Origin: Paulinella micropora
Taxonomy: Eukaryota; Cercozoa; Imbricatea; Euglyphida; Paulinellidae
Length of the DNA stretch: 57,500 nucleotides
Assembly: GCA_019918135.1 (NCBI GenBank)
Contig: WBZZ01004663.1
Span: 1-57,500 of the forward strand
Direction of reading: 5' to 3'
Under the pieces are notes generated by a model. That model searched no databases, had not been told where the DNA came from, and saw only the letters and a list, made by a program, of their open reading frames with translations. Position 1 is the stretch's first letter; each line of letters opens with the position of its first letter. A program made the position numbers and the translations under genes. This document shows positions 1-10,649 of this stretch, one piece after another.

Positions 1-1128
1 ATATCATTGAAAGTTGAAGAAAGTTTAACACAATATTAATAATTCGATCCGGTACGGTATTCATTTCGATAGCTCCCACACCCAGACCGTGCCGCGTGAC
101 CGTAACTGTAGGTTGGAGTTGCGATCGAAACGAATCGTTACATATGATTGACCGATAGATCAATAGACGACTCTTGAAGAGCCGGAGGCTCCGCAATGCT
201 TCCAGTCTTAAACAGGCAACCGGTGCGTCCCCCCTTATTTGTCGTAGACTTCACAGAACGAAGAATTTAACAATAATGCTGCTAACAATTCCCGCCAGTT
301 CAACTGACTACCGAAGTGGCAAAAGATGTACCGTCCAAAAATAGACCCACGAAACGTACTGATAGATGATTGGTAAAAAAAAATGAAACTGTGCAACGCT
401 GTATTGCAGGCTGGTGCCACCAGTACTAGAACAAGTACTAAAATTGACTGCGTTCATAACTGATAATACTAATAACAGTAACAGCTACTACTAACTGATA
501 ATTAAGTCACGTAGTAATCATGAACATAACTGAGGAGAAAGGGTCTAATTAATGTCCAATGCTCTCCCTTAATTAGATTCCCTTACGAGGCAGTGTCCCA
601 CCTCGATCCGTAAATAACAACTGTAGCAAGTGAACTTGACAAACCAAGCGCAAGTGAGCCTGCCTACCCTACGTCTCCTGTGGAGTTCGGCCAAATAGCT
701 ACACTGTAACTATAAAGAGCAGTAAAGTCAATAGTAAAAATACAACCACACGAGCAAGTGCGCTACCCTACGTCTCCGGTGGAGTTCGGCAATATAGACG
801 CACAATAATTAAAACCTATACCCCTGTCATCTGGTCGCCTAACCAAAGGTCCTTAAAACGCGAACTACTAATTAAGTGTCCGTGAGCATTTCCCGTTGAA
901 AGTCCCCCGATGCGCAAGGCACCGGTCCACCACGCGACTCCGTTTCCGCTGTCGGGTGTTGTCCCTCTGAGAGGAACGGTCCCCGAGTCTTTAATCCTGG
1001 CATACGTGCCGAACGTGCCGATCGTAGGGTTCCTGTCTTGCCTTGAGTGGTCCTTTAGAACACACTCATTTCCAAAAAGTTACTCAGCTTGACTGCAGCG
1101 AAAGTTGGGCAGTCTTGAATGAGTTGGG
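1..1128. other. Gene-poor host flank with a short direct repeat
   Basis: No supported coding region is visible. The only structure I see is a 28-base direct repeat with one mismatch, at 664-691 and 763-790 (core CTACCCTACGTCTCC and GTGGAGTTCGGC), spaced 99 bases apart. Short open frames here have no recognisable composition or motif. Confidence 0.5.
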
Positions 1129-2909
1129 TCAGTTTGCTCTTGTTATGTACATGGAGAGCATTGTCATGAGAAAGTACAAGAGTATGGACTTGCGGCCGTA
1201 AAAGAGACCATAGCGAGTGGTCAAGACCGATGCGAGCTGATTGACAGTTTGGAACACTAAATCAAAGATATCGAACCCAATCAATGTGCCCGTGCACAAA
1301 TGCTGGTATCCGTTGTCTTTGAAGTAGCGAATGATAGCAGCTATTGCCAGAGTACAGCTCATCTCTGCCTTGTTCGCTTTGCGAATCTTCTTCTCCTCAT
1401 CTCTATATTTCTGGTATGTGAGAAGGTCAAAACCAGCACTAATGAGGGACTGGTCACAGAAACTCTATGACTGCAAACTCTTGCTCGGCCTCACAGATAT
1501 GCTGTTTGAAGCAGCGATCCATCTCAGTGAGTTTGGCCATAAGGGTTTTCTCTGTGTCGCAAGTGTTTGAGGTAGTCGGAAAGAAAATGAGTGGGAGGCC
1601 ACCCGGGATTTTGAGTTTAGTCAGGGCTTGAAGAAGCGCCTGTTTTTTCTTTTCCGAGTCGGACAGATTGATGTTCAATCCTGGTGTTCCACCTGCACCG
1701 CCTCCGCTTGCACCTCTTGTCCCAATGCCAGGTGGAACTGCGGGTGGTGGTGTTGGTGTAACTGGGGGTGGTGGTGCTGCTCGTGCACATGCTAGAGCTA
1801 CTGCTATTTGCAAATCCTTCTCCTCTTTATTCTTTATCTAGTCTACCTCTTCTTGTATGATTCGTGCCAAGTTGGTCACAAACTGCGCGAGATAAGAAAC
1901 ACTGTCGAGGAAATGTGCTTTCTCTCCCAGTTGAACCTTGTCCGCTCTGTTTGCGGGTGTAAGAGCTGTACATGTTTTGCCATCATGGCGGGAGTGGTCT
2001 TTTGTAAGAGCCTATCTCCGCCTCCATTTCTGATCTTTCCCACTCAATGAGCTGTGAAGTCTATTCAGAGTGACAGACACTTTGTATGTGTGGTCAATCT
2101 CGTCCCATACGGGATGTTGATATGGGAGTGCTTTGACTGCCTTTGTCATCTCTAGATACGCCTTCTCAAAGCCCTGGACATATGATCCCAAAACGCTGAT
2201 CAGTCCGGTGTCATTCCTGTTCTCAAACTTACGCTCGTAAGCTGTTATGGTAGTGGGGTTCTCACAGACTGACAGCCAGTTCGCTGTTCTGCGTTTGTTA
2301 CTCCACTGTATCTTTTTGCCAAATCGGTACTCAAAAATGAGTACAGCAGAGTACAAGGCAGCAGATATCTCGTATATATCATATAGTGTGACAGTGTCAC
2401 CATATTTGATAGCTGTGAGTCTCCCTCTCTCTGTAGCTGAGTCATCTCTCACTTTGGCAAATATGGGTTGTGCAAAGGTAGGTAAAGGGATAAGCAGATT
2501 AAGCCTGACCCTGTCAAATTTGACTCGCTTGTCGAACGGTATGTAAATGTTGGACGGTCTGAGCGTGGGGTTGGACATGAAGAATGCACAGCTTCATCGT
2601 CTTCCTGCTCAGCGCGTGCCCAAAAAAATAAAACTTTGCTGCTTGTCCTTCAAACGTATTTGCAGGGGAATAATTAAGAGGAGTTTGTGGAATGCCTCCG
2701 GTTGGATTTGCTAATCCTTGGAGTTGAGATATGACACCTCCTTCGCCTGCAAAAGGATCTCCTGCTTCTTCTCATCCTCTTTCTTGCTCATATGCCGCAA
2801 GCTCATCCTCCACCTGGGCATCAGTGAGCTCACCAGCTTGTGCCAACTCATCCTCATTTGGTGAGTATGACAATGGTATTTGTGGTTGTTCTTGAGATTG
2901 GTTTTCCAT
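1129..2909 (-). pseudogene. Unrecognised broken protein gene, possible endogenous viral or mobile-element remnant
   Basis: Several open stretches on the minus strand line up into one decayed gene. It starts at an ATG at 2909 (acidic, Gln/Glu-rich N-terminus), meets an in-frame TGA at 2772-2774, and shifts frame near 2590 into a clean 188-codon stretch (2578-2012). It shifts again near 2010, passes a TAG near 1840, runs through a Pro/Gly-rich linker (1813-1700) and a Lys-rich helical stretch, and shifts once more near 1450 into a hydrophobic C-terminal part ending at 1129. The intact pieces have ordinary globular composition. A Pro-rich linker between two globular parts recalls structural proteins, but I do not recognise the family. 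It has no introns that I can see, which together with decay suggests an inserted rather than a resident gene. Function unknown. Confidence 0.45.
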
Positions 2910-2970
2910 GGAAGTTACGTTGCATCTGTCGATAGGAGGATTACTTGATTCCGTGGATATTATAATTATT

Positions 2971-3118
2971 CACAAGTGATACCCAAGTGATACCCAAGTG
3001 ATACCCAAGTGATACCCAAGTGATATCCAAGTGATATCCAAGTGATATACAACTTGAAGTGATACACAAGTGATACACAAATGATCACAAATGATACACA
3101 AATGATACACAAATGATA
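2971..3118. repeat. 11-bp minisatellite (AAGTGATACCC type)
   Basis: About a dozen tandem copies of an 11-base unit, AAGTGATACCC degrading to AAGTGATATCC, AAGTGATACAC and AAATGATACAC from left to right. It lies just upstream (on the minus strand) of the broken gene that starts at 2909. Spacers are absent, so this is not a CRISPR array. Confidence 0.9.
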
Positions 3119-4656
3119 GGTAGGTGGTGTGGACCTCCCTCAGGCTACTTGTAAACACGACAGGTTTCTGTATGAGTCTTTTGTCTCTGTTTGTCCTATC
3201 GATATCCAGACGTACAGAGAAAAGATTGGTTCGAGAGGGTAGATTGTGTGCCTCTGTGTCCCTCTTTTCTGTGTTTAGTATTACTTTTTTTCCTTGTTCT
3301 GAAAAATTGTCTGATTATTTGATCTTCCTTCTCAGTACATATGTCTCGTATTCTCCTCTCTCTTTCTAGATCTGTTACTATTATAAGGCGTTAGACCCTA
3401 CACAGAGATAACAGTTGAACAGAGTAGCTGTAGAAGCTCTCCTGTGAAAGTCGACCTGTCGTCGGACAGTGTTTCAGTATGATTTTGTGTTTCAACCCTG
3501 TAAAAGAGTTTCAACTTGAGAGTCTCTGGTTTCTGTTTTCAGAAATGCAGAGAACTTTCACATATGTTTTTTTACCCCCCCTCCCCCCTAGGGGTCTTTA
3601 GTCTATTCGCCGGTTTAGAAATAATAAAAATATATAAATAAATTCTTCAGATCACCCGGATTCAGAATCTGCAATCGGTGTCAAGATATTTTTAGTAGTT
3701 TTTACAAAATCTCAAATTAAAGTTTGCATTGAATCCACCATACTTTTCAGGTTCAAGCCTACCACCCAGTGGCTTTTTCCAATGAATTTCTGCTGTCTGG
3801 CCCTTTTTGCGAATTCACTCTCAAGCAAAGTGCTGTGTTCATGCTTTTTGTTTCCTGTTTTTGAATTCCTCACTTTACCAAATTCCAAAATTCTTGAACC
3901 TACTTGCTTGCCACATACCTACACTCACTTTCCTACAATTCTTTTTTTTTATTCTGTCCAACTGCCTGCGTTTGGGTGTGTTTTGTCTTGCCAACGTTTC
4001 TGATTGTCCCACCATGTTGTATTTGTTCGTTATCCATGCGGTCCTTGTGCTCTTTCTTGCATTTTTGTCTTGCATATTGTTTTCCAAGTGTTGCTCGCCT
4101 GATTTGCCTCAAAAACTCTGTCCCCCCTTCATTCCTTGCCTGTGCTTGCCCACTCTGAACTTCAGGCATTCTCGTCCTGTGCTGCCATGTTTGTTTTCGT
4201 GTCTCTCCTACGCGCCCTCATTTGTCTTCTTTGCTTGCTTTTTGTTTGCTTTAATTCTGTGGGTGTTGGGGTGTTGAAAGATGCTTGGTTGCAGTCATTT
4301 TGTGTTTCTTGTCGATGTGAGAGGGGGGGTTGAAGTTTATACTTGCTGTTATTTTTTCTATTTTATTGTGCTAACCACACATGCTACATTACAATACATG
4401 TTGCCTGCTCCATGCCAGGTGGTAGGGCTCATGAAACATACACAAAACAACACATTCTACACACATTATGCCTGTCAAATCTGACTGTTTTGACTGTATT
4501 TTTCATTTTTCTGAAATGTTCTGTTTTTTACTTTTGCTATGTGTTGTGTGTCTCTGTGTTGTCGCTGTTTATGCCCTGTTGTGCTTGTCTACTGTTGGAG
4601 CTATGTGTCCTCTGCATTTTAGGCTTATTTCACATGCTTTTTGCTTGTGTTTGCAG
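3119..4656. other. Gene-poor stretch, probably intron or intergenic
   Basis: T/C-rich sequence with a short poly-C run near 3571 and no convincing coding signal. The T-rich sequence between about 3780 and 4656 ends in TTTGCAG, which looks like a 3' splice site, so at least its distal part may be an intron of the gene whose exon begins at 4657. Confidence 0.4.
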
Positions 4657-5348
4657 ATTTACGATGGCCTCTGTTCCAAATTCGGCCCAGCCTCAGCCCC
4701 CATCGTGGAGGAAGTGGAGGAAGACCTGGCGCTCAACGTGATGCTGGACCGACTCCGGTCCTGGAACATCCCCCATCCGAAGCAAGTCCGTGGCGTGGCG
4801 TACGACGTCACCGTCAGGGCCTTTTATAAGGACCAGGCCACCCTCTTCAAGAAGACTGGCCAATCGGCCATGCGCACCCGCCCCTTCCCAGGCCCCCCAC
4901 CCACTCACGAGCCACGCCCACGCCCACGACGCCAATCGGCTGCTCTTACATATGAAAAGCTATGCCTCATGCCTACCACTTCACAGCTTGCCATGCCTCT
5001 TCTTCTCGCCCGCAGGCAGCTATACCTAACACGCTCGCGTGCAATAACATACAGCGGCGCGCCCAGCTTCACTCGCCAAATAAAATACACAGCACCATGG
5101 CCATTTAACATGGCCATTAGCCGCAAGCTCGTTAACGAGGTCAAGCCCCACATCATCCGCGACACCCCCAACAACTACGTTGTGGGGGTGCGGGATTATG
5201 ACGACATAGTTTTGTTAGAGTTAGGGGTAGAGGCCAAGAATGCCACGCTAGATAGGCGCCTGCTGCCCATGTTCCGCAAATCACAGAGGGAAATAGGGGC
5301 TGGGTTCAAGCGCTTCAAACACCTGGTGCCAAGAAGCGACGGCAACCG
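4657..5348 (+). CDS. Candidate host exons, unknown protein
   Basis: An open frame begins straight after a TTTGCAG acceptor (4650-4656) and reads IYDGLCSKFGPASAPIVEEV, with GC-rich, host-like codon use. A second acceptor (CTCGCCCGCAG, ending near 5016) precedes a second good coding stretch (about 5017-5348) that ends at a GTAAGC donor. The middle part (about 4880-5016) is Pro/Arg-rich and may be an intron. The second stretch has a charged, globular composition (VKPHIIRDTPNNYVVGVRDY). I do not recognise the protein. The donor is followed by low-complexity DNA and two SINE copies, so the next exon could be the coding-like sequence after 6200. Confidence 0.35.
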
Positions 5349-5398
5349 GTAAGCCCCTCTCCCCCTGACCCCCCGCCCCCCCCCCCTCTTATGTTTTC

Positions 5399-5399
<1 letters not shown>

Positions 5400-5488
<89 letters not shown>
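5400..5488. repeat. (ATT)n microsatellite
   Basis: About 29 uninterrupted ATT units immediately upstream of the first SINE copy. By analogy with the tails of the two following copies it is probably the tail of an earlier insertion or the target of SINE insertion. Confidence 0.95.
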
Positions 5489-5719
5489 GGACACCGTGAT
5501 AGCCCAGTGGTCAAGTTCTACCATCTGGGCCCTGTCGCCAGTTCGATTCCCGTCGGTGCCACCAGTATTTTCATTGAACATACCGGTCCGTCTGGAAGTG
5601 TTGGAACTGCCCTTGCGGGGGTGTCATTAGAGCCTATCGTCAATTCTTCGTACTCCCCTCACGGGTGAGACGATGGAGGCGCATGTGCAGATTTGCATCA
5701 GCCATTGACAGAGAAGCAC

Positions 5720-5770
<51 letters not shown>
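5489..5770 (+). mobile_element. tRNA-derived SINE copy 1 with (ATT)n tail
   Basis: The 5' part carries an A-box-like TGATAGCCCAGTGG (about 5497-5510) and a B-box GTTCGATTCC (5541-5550), the internal Pol III promoter of tRNA genes. The stems do not fold as a functional cloverleaf, so this is tRNA-derived rather than a tRNA. A roughly 150-base tRNA-unrelated body follows, then an ATT tail (5721-5770). The body is repeated almost identically at 5772-6004. Confidence 0.8.
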
Positions 5771-6201
<431 letters not shown>

Positions 6202-6202
<1 letters not shown>

Positions 6203-6989
6203 GTAGCCGCGATGGGAGATGATTGTGTGCCTTCTGCGGTTTTCAGTGCGCACCGTAATGCGCCACACCTACGGTGTGTCGGTACCACCCCCCCCCCCCT
6301 CCCCACTCCCTCTCTCTCTCTCTCTCTCTCTCTGTTTGCTAGCTCGTTTATCCCTCGTGCCAACTACATTCCCACTGTCCACATCGGGGCTGTCATCATT
6401 TTTCCCGAGCGGCCGACCTCGGTGGGGAATAACTGGAGGGTGGTGCTGCGATCTGTTGACGGGTGGCAATTCTGCTGCAACTCCGACGGCAAGTCGGAGC
6501 GCAGCGAGATTTTCTGCCCGTCCGGCGTGGTGGATTCGCTCGCGCCCGCCCTACAGTTATTCCTACGAGCTCAACGCCAGCTACGAGAGAGAGAGATGCA
6601 TCTACGATGGGGCGTGGGAGTGGGGGAAGATTGTGTTAGCCTGGCTGACGGCGGCCGACGTGGTGCGCAACGCGCAGGGTGGCTTCCGCCTACCGCCTGC
6701 CGTCTGTCGAATCATCGCGCAGTATGAAGTCCACAATCGCGGCCGCGTGGTCCCCGTGGAGTACGTCTACATCACCATCGTCGGCTGGCGGAAGCGTTTT
6801 GCCTACAAGAAGATCGGCCACATCAAGTTCGATCAGTACGACCTAGGCGAGGACGTACCGCGCGAGCTGGAGGCGGAGGAGGTGGAGTGGGCACCGATGA
6901 CGAGTCCGACGGCGAACAGGAGCAGCAGGCCGACGCGGCGCCCGTCGTGGTGTACGACCCCGACGCCCCCCTTGACGGTCCCTCTCCCC

Positions 6990-7028
<39 letters not shown>

Positions 7029-7034
7029 CCTGTG

Positions 7035-7076
<42 letters not shown>

Positions 7077-7425
7077 ACCCACCCCCACCCCCTTCGTCGC
7101 GATCGTCTATGATGGTTGTGCTAGGAGCTGGTGAAGCTGGTGAGGCAGGGTCTGTCATCGTGGACGCTGGCCAAGATCCTCCTTCATCGCCTTCGCAAGG
7201 TTTTGGGTCGTCTTTGGCGAGCCCTGTGCGCCGCTCCCCCCGAGTTATCCGCAGTGCCGCTAAGAGCCCTGCTATGCCTATGCGTGTGGAAAGTCCTAGG
7301 AGTGTAGGCGGTAGTGTAGGTGGTGGTGTAGGTGGTAGTGTAGGTGGTAGTGTAGGTGGTAGTGTAGGTGGCAGACTGTGTGGGTTCGCATGCAATGTCA
7401 ACCCGCTCTCAACGCAGTGCCTCTG
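6202..7425 (+). CDS. Candidate host coding region with (CT)n interruptions, unknown protein
   Basis: GC-rich, coding-like sequence is spread over different frames. A stretch near 6350-6530 reads FPERPTSVGNNWRVVLRSVD and a second near 6560-6890 reads FRLPPAVCRIIAQYEVHNRG. A third, near 6887-6980, is acidic. The frame changes and the (CT)n tracts at about 6310-6333, 6993-7027 and 7038-7074 suggest introns or decay between them. A glycine/valine minisatellite follows (7305-7372). I recognise no domain. It may belong to the same transcription unit as the exons at 4657-5348. A start and exact exon limits cannot be set from the sequence alone. Confidence 0.3.
7305..7372. repeat. 12-bp minisatellite (GTGTAGGTGGTA)
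   Basis: Five to six tandem copies of GTGTAGGTGGTA/GTGTAGGCGGTA. Because the unit is a multiple of three it would encode a Gly/Ser/Val repeat in one frame of the candidate gene around it. Confidence 0.85.
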
Positions 7426-7548
7426 ATCCAAAACAAAACAGGGTAGGGGTAGGGGGGCTCGTGGGCAACAGGATCTAGATTGGGATACGAATTCCCGCAT
7501 GTCAGGTTACTCTTTCAGCACTTGATTATATATATATATACACTTATA

Positions 7549-7586
<38 letters not shown>

Positions 7587-8573
7587 TATTTTGCTAAATT
7601 GAATGTACAATGAGAAAGATAGTATTCCCACCCAAACCCGAAGCGGTTGCAGGGTACCGTCACTACAACCACCAGCAACAGGGACACCTTCGGAACGGGT
7701 TTGTTGGCTGGGGGAGCATTTGGCCTTGAGCGTGGCAGCCCGCTAGGATCTGTGCGCAAACGGTTGAAAGACACAGATGCACGTCGTAAAGCGTATATGA
7801 AAGTAGGAAAGAAAGAAGGAAGAAGGAAAAGCTATAGGAAACTAAAAAGAAGGAACCAAACCTAGTAACCGGCTGACATATGCCAATTATATCCGGGGAG
7901 CGTCTACTGCGGAGCTGCTGATCCGTTGCAAACAGGAACTGCTGCCTCCCTCGTCCAAGTCGAAGCGGGAAACACTCCAGTGCCGAACCGCGGACTCAAT
8001 AATGCAGACTGTACCCACAACACGAACTCGCCGACCAGACGCTGCTGCACTGCTGGGGAGCTCCGATGACGGGGGAAGGGAGAGAGAAAGAAAGGGAGGG
8101 CCGGTAGGGGAACGTGGTCCGAGGCCGAAAAAAAGAGAACCCGCCTGGTCCGTCCGTCCCACCTTGAAAACCAATCCCACCACGGGCCAGAAAAACCTCC
8201 GGGAAGACAAGTTTGAAAAAATTCACTTAAGAGAGAGCAGACTTTGAAGATGATGTGCCAGTCCTTGATAGTGTCGTGACCTCCATGCCCATGACCATAC
8301 AGTACCGTCATGAGAACCTTAACAGCAACTCGAACTAGTCGAAGGGGCGTCTGCTGCGGTGCGAAGCTAAAACTGAAGCAAAAGATAAAACCGAAGCAGA
8401 AGCAGAAGCAGATGCCCGAAAGCTGAATGTCAAAGCTGGAGACAAACTTCAAGCCGAAAGATGAAAGCTGAGGTCGAAAGCTGAAGCTGAAACTGCCATG
8501 GAGAAGCTGAAGTCGCAGCTGAAAACTCAAGCCGTTGCTGGCGGGACTGTGTCAGTGGTCCCAGAGTGCCTGA
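7426..8573. other. Gene-poor stretch with (ATT)n and Glu/Ala-repeat-like sequence
   Basis: Holds a TATATA run (7527-7538), an (ATT)n run (7550-7586) and, at about 8360-8530, a purine-rich run of AAGCTGAAGC-like units that would encode a Lys/Ala/Glu repeat on the plus strand. I cannot support a gene. Confidence 0.4.
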
Positions 8574-8825
8574 CACGTTTGTCTCACGCCTGTCGGTGAC
8601 CAGAGAAAGCTAGGGAAAGTGTGCCTGATCCGTCCAGCGGCCGCACCCTACACGCGGGCTACGGTCACTGGCGTCCCTGACTCAACAAGCCCTCACTTCA
8701 CGTTTGTATCACGCCTATCGGTAACTAGAGAAAGTTAGGGAAAGTGTGCCGATCCGTCCAGCGGCCGTACCCTACACGCGGGCTACGGTCACTGGCGTCC
8801 CTGACTCCACAAGCCCTCACTTCAA
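8574..8825. repeat. Tandem duplication, unit about 126 bp
   Basis: Two adjacent copies (about 8574-8700 and 8701-8825) share CGTTTGT, TCACGCCT, GAGAAAG, GGGAAAGTGTGCC, the GATCCGTCCAGCGGCCG stretch and the TACACGCGGGCTACGGTCAC stretch, with scattered substitutions. A third, more diverged piece with GATCC/GGCCAGCGGCC lies at about 8976-9035. Confidence 0.8.
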
Positions 8826-9035
8826 GGGCACTGTGCTGGCAGGACAGTGTCGGGATGCACGGCGCTTCCCAGATCGCCACCGGAATGAGGAAACTGGCGA
8901 GGGAAGTGCGCGGGGGAACCGGACACTGTGATTGTTCCTCAGGCGGACGGCCCATCTAGAGCTAGAAAACCAGCGCCTGATCCGGCCAGCGGCCACACCA
9001 ACACAGTCGGGTGCGGTCACTGTCGTCCCTTGCAC

Positions 9036-10640
9036 TTGGCTCTAGATACTTAGACGTGCAGTGCCTGTAGGAAAGTGTCAGGCTGTGGACAAGACAGTGT
9101 TCCCTCAGGCAGGACTGGAACAGAGCGTACAAGGCTGCCTGGACTCCGCGCGGCCGCACAGTCAAAGACTTATGCGGTCGCTGGCTGTCCTGGCTCACTT
9201 GACCACCCTGCGGTCACGGGAAGCCTAGAGGATCCTGTACACCTGTGTGAAGCTTGCTGTGGTGCGTGATCGTCAATCCACATTGAGGTCGGGCGGCGGG
9301 GGGAAAGGGTGAAGCGAGTGAAGATGGGGAGGCGGGGGGCGTGTGATGATGCCACACCAGGCGGGGCAGCGGAAGCTCTAGTCAGAACATCGACCCCCCC
9401 CCCCCCTTCCCTCCCATTCTCTCTCTCTCTCTCTCCCCTCTCCCCCCCCCCTTCCCCCCCCCCCTCCCTCTCTCTCTGTCTCTCTCTCTCTCTCTCTGTG
9501 TCTCTCTCTCTCTCTCTCGTCACCCCTCTCAAAGACACACAAGCACATAGACAGACACATAGACATGTGAACATTTATACAAGACAGATAAGACAGCTGA
9601 AGATAAGACATACAAGACAGACAAGATCAGATAGAACAAGACTAGCACACACACATACAACTATAACATAGCAAAACATAACATTACCAACAACCCAGCA
9701 GAAAGAGAAAACAAAAACAACAACAATAAAAAACAACAAAGAAATCAGCAACAATAACATCAGACCACACGACAAGACATGTACAGGCACACACACACAC
9801 ACACACGTGCACACCAATCATCATTGACACAAGGACAAGCGTGAGCAACCAAGCACCAAGACAAAATAAAAAGGACGACAACTGGGAGCAGCACCAGCGC
9901 AAGAGAGAGTACTAGAGAAAAATAAAACAAGAACAGAAAAGCAGAAAGCAGACATCCTATCACGCCTAGGTGAAAAAGCAAACAGAACCCCTAACCAACA
10001 GTCAGCCGTTAAAACATGCAAACAAAGAATTTAAGGGCAGAAAAACAACAGAACGCATACCAGACTTCACAGCGACTCGAGCACAAGATAGGAGTCTGTG
10101 TGCTGATGTTTGTGTTTCTTGTTTTATATACTTGCTAAATTCATGTTGGGTTCTGTCTCTATATTAATATTTAATGTTACTGGATCGTATAGCCTTGTAT
10201 GTGGCACCTGGTCCTGATTGTTGTTAGGTTGGTTATGTCTATGTTCGCGTTTGGTATTTTATGTTATTATTAGCCCTACATGTAACTCTGTGTATGGAAG
10301 TTAAAGAAATTATGTTCGTTGTTATTGGTTAGTATGAGTATTATGCTTATTGTTTATGATGTATATATATAAATATATATATATATATATGTGTGTGTGT
10401 ATATATATGTATATATATATTTTTAGTATTATTATTGTTATTATTTATATTATTATTTTATTTATTGTTATTATTATACATATATATTTATATTTTGTTT
10501 TTATTACTTATTTATTTATTTTTATTATATATGTATATAATATATATATATATAATATAAATATATATATATATTCTTTTTTTTTTTCCTTTGCCTTTCC
10601 TCTCTGCCTCCTCCTTGTTATTTTTCCCTGTGAAGAAGTT
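9036..10640. other. Gene-poor stretch with (CT)n and (AT)n tracts
   Basis: A poly-C and (CT)n region at about 9387-9520, a CA-rich region at 9535-9810 and a TATA-rich tract at about 10,355-10,575 fill most of this interval. I see no convincing gene; open frames through the tracts are repeat artefacts. Confidence 0.6.
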
Positions 10641-10649
10641 GTCGGATCA

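Noticed and set aside
2971..3118. CRISPR-like array
   Set aside because: Units are 11 bases, directly abutting and grade into each other, with no unique spacers; the setting is eukaryotic.
5489..5566. Functional tRNA gene
   Set aside because: A and B boxes are present but the acceptor and T stems do not pair and no anticodon arm forms; the unit extends into a longer repeated body with an ATT tail.
7647..7865. Small basic plus-strand reading frame as a gene
   Set aside because: It has an acceptable composition but no conserved motif, neighbour or signal to support it.
8725..9269. Overlapping short frames across the 126-bp tandem repeat
   Set aside because: They arise from the duplicated GC-rich DNA on both strands and have no consistent frame or motif.
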